A DNA stretch of 45,617 bases, from contig DRHF01000083.1 in assembly GCA_011049715.1 (NCBI GenBank), positions 1 through 45,617 of the forward strand, read 5' to 3'. The notes below the pieces were generated by a model. The model made no database searches. It was given only the letters and a program-made list of their open reading frames with translations, and was not told the DNA's origin. Below are positions 42,967 to 45,617 of the stretch, one piece after another (the first letter of the stretch is position 1; each line of letters starts with the position of its first letter). The DNA comes from Desulfobacterales bacterium (GTDB lineage: Bacteria; Desulfobacterota; Desulfobacteria; Desulfobacterales; UBA2156). The position numbers were made by a program, and so were the translations under genes.

Positions 42967-43190
42967 CTAGGTCCATCCCAATTAGACATCGTTATATGGT
43001 GGAAAATAAAGTCAAATCTCAAGTTTCGTGCCTTTGATTTTAAGAAAATCCGCACTCGGTCCGGTGTGAACAGATTTTTTTGTCCCAGGCCGGATGCAAC
43101 GCTTCTATGGACTGGTCATGCGAAACTTGTATACCATTAAATAACAATAACGGAAAATCAAGTAAAGAAAAAAGTGGTATCCTCTGCGTT

Positions 43191-43649
43191 TTAGATGTTC
43201 GGCACAATCGACCATCTGATCACCCATGATTTGGCATCCGGGTCTTTGTCCAGACACAGGATGCCACCGTTTTGGAACTTAAAAACCGGTATTTCGATGG
43301 ATCCGGTAATCAAGAGGGAGGTTAATCTTTCCATAAATGGCAGATGGCCTACGAACATGAGATTTTCAAATGGGTCCAGGATGGCTGTAAAGTCGGCAAC
43401 ATCATCTAATGGATTCATCCCGCTTATTTGCTGAACACCCCCTCCAGGGTCCAGGATCGCTGTGAAGATTTCAGCTGTCTGGTGCGCCCTGGTTTTCCCG
43501 CTATGATGGATACCGGAAACCTTTACCCCGGACGTCTTGGCGATCTCGCAGATCTGTTTTACCTCAGCAATCCCTTTTTCGGAGAGGCCTCTGTCCGGAT
43601 CTATCTCCTTGGGCAAACTCTTGCCGTGTTGCACGAGAAAAATGCCCAT
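43191..43649 (-). CDS. SixA-like histidine phosphatase
   Basis: A 152-residue branch of the histidine phosphatase superfamily. The N-terminal motif is VQHGKS at residues 6-11, where typical enzymes have RHG; the phospho-His His8 is kept. GLSEKG (21-26), SGKTRAHQTAE and VGHLPFMERL provide the other active-site residues. Likely removes phosphate from phosphohistidine or a small molecule. Arg-to-Gln in the first motif is seen in other SixA-like proteins, so it need not be inactive. It faces the divergent gene at 43835. Confidence 0.85.
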   Translation of the reverse strand: MGIFLVQHGKSLPKEIDPDRGLSEKGIAEVKQICEIAKTSGVKVSGIHHSGKTRAHQTAEIFTAILDPGGGVQQISGMNPLDDVADFTAILDPFENLMFVGHLPFMERLTSLLITGSIEIPVFKFQNGGILCLDKDPDAKSWVIRWSIVPNI

Positions 43650-43684
43650 AATCCTGTACCTCCGTTTATTTGTGGTTTTACACG

Positions 43685-43704
43685 AATCGAGTCGAAACTC
43701 GATT
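43685..43704. promoter_or_regulatory. Perfect inverted repeat between divergent genes
   Basis: AATCGAGT CGAA ACTCGATT, an 8-base perfect stem with a four-base loop, lies 36 bases before the SixA start and 131 before the plus-strand gene at 43835. It may be an operator. No T run follows on the plus strand. Confidence 0.4.
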
Positions 43705-43834
43705 AGATGTTATTCATTATCCGACGAAACTATGGCGTACGGGTTGCAATTAAACAACAATTCACATAGAATTTCAAACCATAAAATGATCATCAGATCG
43801 GAGATATACCAAAGGACGGGATAGATTATAAAAG

Positions 43835-44383
43835 ATGAATCACACAGAGATTGGAGAGATTGATCAGCGTTTTCTAATCGCACTTTTCGAAAAGACCAGT
43901 GGCAACCCGGCTGCAGAGGCCTCCATGTATGAAATTGGCATCGATTTGGGTCTGGACAGAGATAGATCAAAACAGATCGCCGAGAATCTCATAGGATGGG
44001 AACTGATTGAAATACGAACGCTGGCTGGCAGCATCGCCATTACGACCGGCGGCGTCGATCAAGTGCAAGAAAAGGAAAAACGAACAGGTGCTTCGGACGA
44101 TATCGTTTTTGAATTGAGCAATGGTCCGACGCTTAAAGAGACCGTTTGCAAAAGGATTGACCAGATTTTGGCTAAACTGAAAATCCAGGCCGGAAATTTG
44201 GGGCTGGACTTCGACACCCTGACCGAATACGTGGCGGATTTGAAGACCATAGAGAGCCAGCTGCTATCATCAAGACCCAAAACAGCTATTGTCAAGGCGG
44301 GTTTCCTTTCCATTCAAGACATTTTGGAAAAAGCAAAGGTGCCCGACAGTCTTTTATTAGTAAAAAAAATATTGGGGAAATGA
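43835..44383 (+). CDS. Hypothetical protein with winged-helix-like N-terminus
   Basis: A 182-residue protein. The first 70 residues (RFLIALFEKTSGNPAAEASM, LGLDRDRSKQIAENLIGWEL, IEIRTLAGSIAITTGGV) look like a winged helix-turn-helix. The rest is helical, with a cluster of charged residues around LAKLKIQAGNLGLDFDTLTE and a C-terminal VKAGFLSIQDILEKAK. I do not recognise the family; it may be a regulator. It is convergent with the radical SAM gene. Confidence 0.75.
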   Translation: MNHTEIGEIDQRFLIALFEKTSGNPAAEASMYEIGIDLGLDRDRSKQIAENLIGWELIEIRTLAGSIAITTGGVDQVQEKEKRTGASDDIVFELSNGPTLKETVCKRIDQILAKLKIQAGNLGLDFDTLTEYVADLKTIESQLLSSRPKTAIVKAGFLSIQDILEKAKVPDSLLLVKKILGK

Positions 44384-44424
44384 AGCAAATAACGCAGCCA
44401 CCATTCTTTACTGATTTATTCACT

Positions 44425-45294
44425 CTAAAGGGCTCGCATCCACTCTGGTTTAAGAGCCACTTTTCCTTCAATCGCGTCATCAATTAGTTTCAAAACGCCT
44501 TCTTTGTCCCTGGGTAACCTCGCCTTTATCGGGAGATAGTTCGAAGCGTGGTTCGCATGGAAAAGCCCTTTGGAAAGATGGGTATGTGCAATCATGATGC
44601 GAAGCTCTCTCAACAATTCATCCGGCTTGAGAATTGGGAATTCTCCAGCCTCAAATTCCCTATACAATGGCGTTCCGGGGATAAGCATCAGACTCAAAGC
44701 CCCCACGTATTCAGGGTTTATGGCGGAAAGCACTTTTCCGGTCTCCTCCGCGTGCATCTGTGAACGGTTTCTACCCGCAATACCCAAAAGCACAGTCACC
44801 GATAGTTTATACCCTGCAGCCCTGGCTTTTTTCCCCATTTGAATCATGTCACTCGCCGATGCGCCCTTGCAAATTTTTCTCAAGGTTATATCATCGCCGG
44901 TTTCAAGCCCCATATAAACGATACCCAAACCGTGCGTTCTAAGCTCCTTTAACTCTTTTAGCGTCTTCATTTTCAGGCTTTTTGTATTGGCATAGACACC
45001 GACGCGCGTTACCCAAGGAAGTTGTTTTTCAATCTCAACGAGGATATTCACCAGTCTGCCCTGGGGAATGATGAGGGCATCCCCATCACAGAGAAAAAGT
45101 CGCCGCTGGCGCCCGAAGTTTTTAGACGCGAATGCAATGTCCTCCAAGACAATCGATTCCGGTTTTATACGAAAGCGCTCCATTATATAGGTGCCGCAAA
45201 AATCGCATTTGTTGTGGGAACACCCGACGGTGACCTGGAGGAGTATGCTATTGGCCTCGCTCGGTGGTCTGATAATATTTCCTTCATAGTGCAT
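44425..45294 (-). CDS. Radical SAM protein
   Basis: A 289-residue radical SAM enzyme from the ATG at 45294 (GAGGAGA upstream). The cluster motif is CSHNKCDFC, i.e. C-x4-C-x2-C and not the usual C-x3-C-x2-C. Later segments (GIVYMGLETGDDITLRKICK, LSVTVLLGIAGR, SLMLIPGTPLYREFEAGEFP) match the family of COG1032/B12-less Elp3-like proteins. The reaction is unknown. Lies between convergent and divergent genes. Confidence 0.88.
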   Translation of the reverse strand: MHYEGNIIRPPSEANSILLQVTVGCSHNKCDFCGTYIMERFRIKPESIVLEDIAFASKNFGRQRRLFLCDGDALIIPQGRLVNILVEIEKQLPWVTRVGVYANTKSLKMKTLKELKELRTHGLGIVYMGLETGDDITLRKICKGASASDMIQMGKKARAAGYKLSVTVLLGIAGRNRSQMHAEETGKVLSAINPEYVGALSLMLIPGTPLYREFEAGEFPILKPDELLRELRIMIAHTHLSKGLFHANHASNYLPIKARLPRDKEGVLKLIDDAIEGKVALKPEWMRAL

Positions 45295-45595
45295 CTGCAC
45301 TTCTCCTCGTCTGCACAAATTCTCCCAGCTGCAGGGGTAAATACTTTTCCCCAGGACCAAGCCGGATCCGGTGAGCTCAGATTTGAAACCCTCAGTGATT
45401 AAACCGGATCTTTTTATCTCAAATCAATCCCCTGATCAACCCATTTAAATATTGACCGTTTTTTATTGACCGCCAGGGCGACCTTTTGTATTCATATTCT
45501 AACAAAGAAGCATTGAAGGACCCTGCCGTCCCGCTTATAGACGGGGCGGGGAATACGCTCGGTGTTTAAAAACCAAACGGTTGCAGGATGATATC
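45295..45595. other. Intergenic region with a terminator-like hairpin
   Basis: No gene seen. GATCCGGT (45365-45372) pairs with ACCGGATC (45403-45410), followed by TTTTT at 45411-45415; an inner GTGAG/CTCA pair adds to it. The T run fits plus-strand transcription, yet no plus-strand gene ends before it, so it may be an attenuator for the gene at 45596 or chance. Confidence 0.35.
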
Positions 45596-45617
45596 ATGAA
45601 AAAAATAAGTATTGAAG
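45596..45617 (+). CDS. Start of a gene leaving the window
   Basis: ATG at 45596 preceded by AGGA and followed by codons for MKKISIE up to the window end. Too short to identify. Confidence 0.4.

Noticed and set aside
45480-45595. Riboswitch upstream of the gene leaving the window
   Set aside because: A weak CCGTC/GACGG stem is present but no known riboswitch consensus could be matched by eye.

Overview
The window reads as a chromosomal segment of a Desulfobacterota-type bacterium (sulfate-reducer relatives such as Desulfobacterales). This is inferred from gene content and style: an AapM/AapP amino-acid ABC transporter, an FmdE-type protein, FmdB zinc-ribbon protein, Cys-rich small proteins, a HesB-like selenoprotein with an in-frame TGA, and short dispersed inverted-repeat elements. 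No rRNA, tRNA, CRISPR array or phage structural module was seen.

Layout. 1-13.8 kb is mainly housekeeping: the end of an amino-acid ABC transporter (aapM', aapP), a long HrpA RNA helicase, a family 2 glycosyltransferase, an IMPase-family protein with an altered active site, mutY, an FmdE-like protein, a TIGR01777 SDR, the HesB-like selenoprotein, a macrodomain protein, an FmdB zinc ribbon protein, and a tightly coupled ndk-trmJ-FAH operon.

13.8-29.1 kb is an accessory island rich in toxin-antitoxin and defence genes and their debris, almost all on the minus strand. Intact units are an MNT/HEPN pair, a three-gene overlapping TIGR04255 operon of unknown function, an XRE-ImmA/PIN pair, a HigB/HigA(ImmA) pair followed by a small third gene, a SWIM/SNF2 helicase pair, and a VapB/VapC pair. 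Between them lie a second, broken copy of the MNT/HEPN cassette and fragments of HsdS, another MNT/HepT pair, a SNF2-like helicase interrupted by a short IS21-like inverted-repeat element, an ORF6N protein, two Fic C-termini, and copied C-terminal pieces of both ImmA-type antitoxins. It looks like a site of repeated insertion, duplication and decay.

29.1-45.6 kb returns to core genes: a pRiA4b ORF-3-like protein, leuC/leuD, a PBP1A-type penicillin-binding protein, a 353-residue orphan, a TVP38/VTT membrane protein, pgk, a gyrA-radC-small Cys protein operon, an AI-2E family permease, a 51-residue membrane protein, a SixA-like phosphatase, an unknown winged-helix-like protein, a radical SAM protein, and the first codons of a gene leaving the window. 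Two MITE-like elements (31.8 and 37.7 kb) sit in intergenic gaps.

Strongest points for follow-up: the HesB-like selenoprotein with a well-placed bacterial SECIS-like hairpin (10.0-10.3 kb), and the uncharacterised TIGR04255 three-gene operon (17.1-19.0 kb) in the middle of the defence island. All family names come from reading motifs; no database search was possible.
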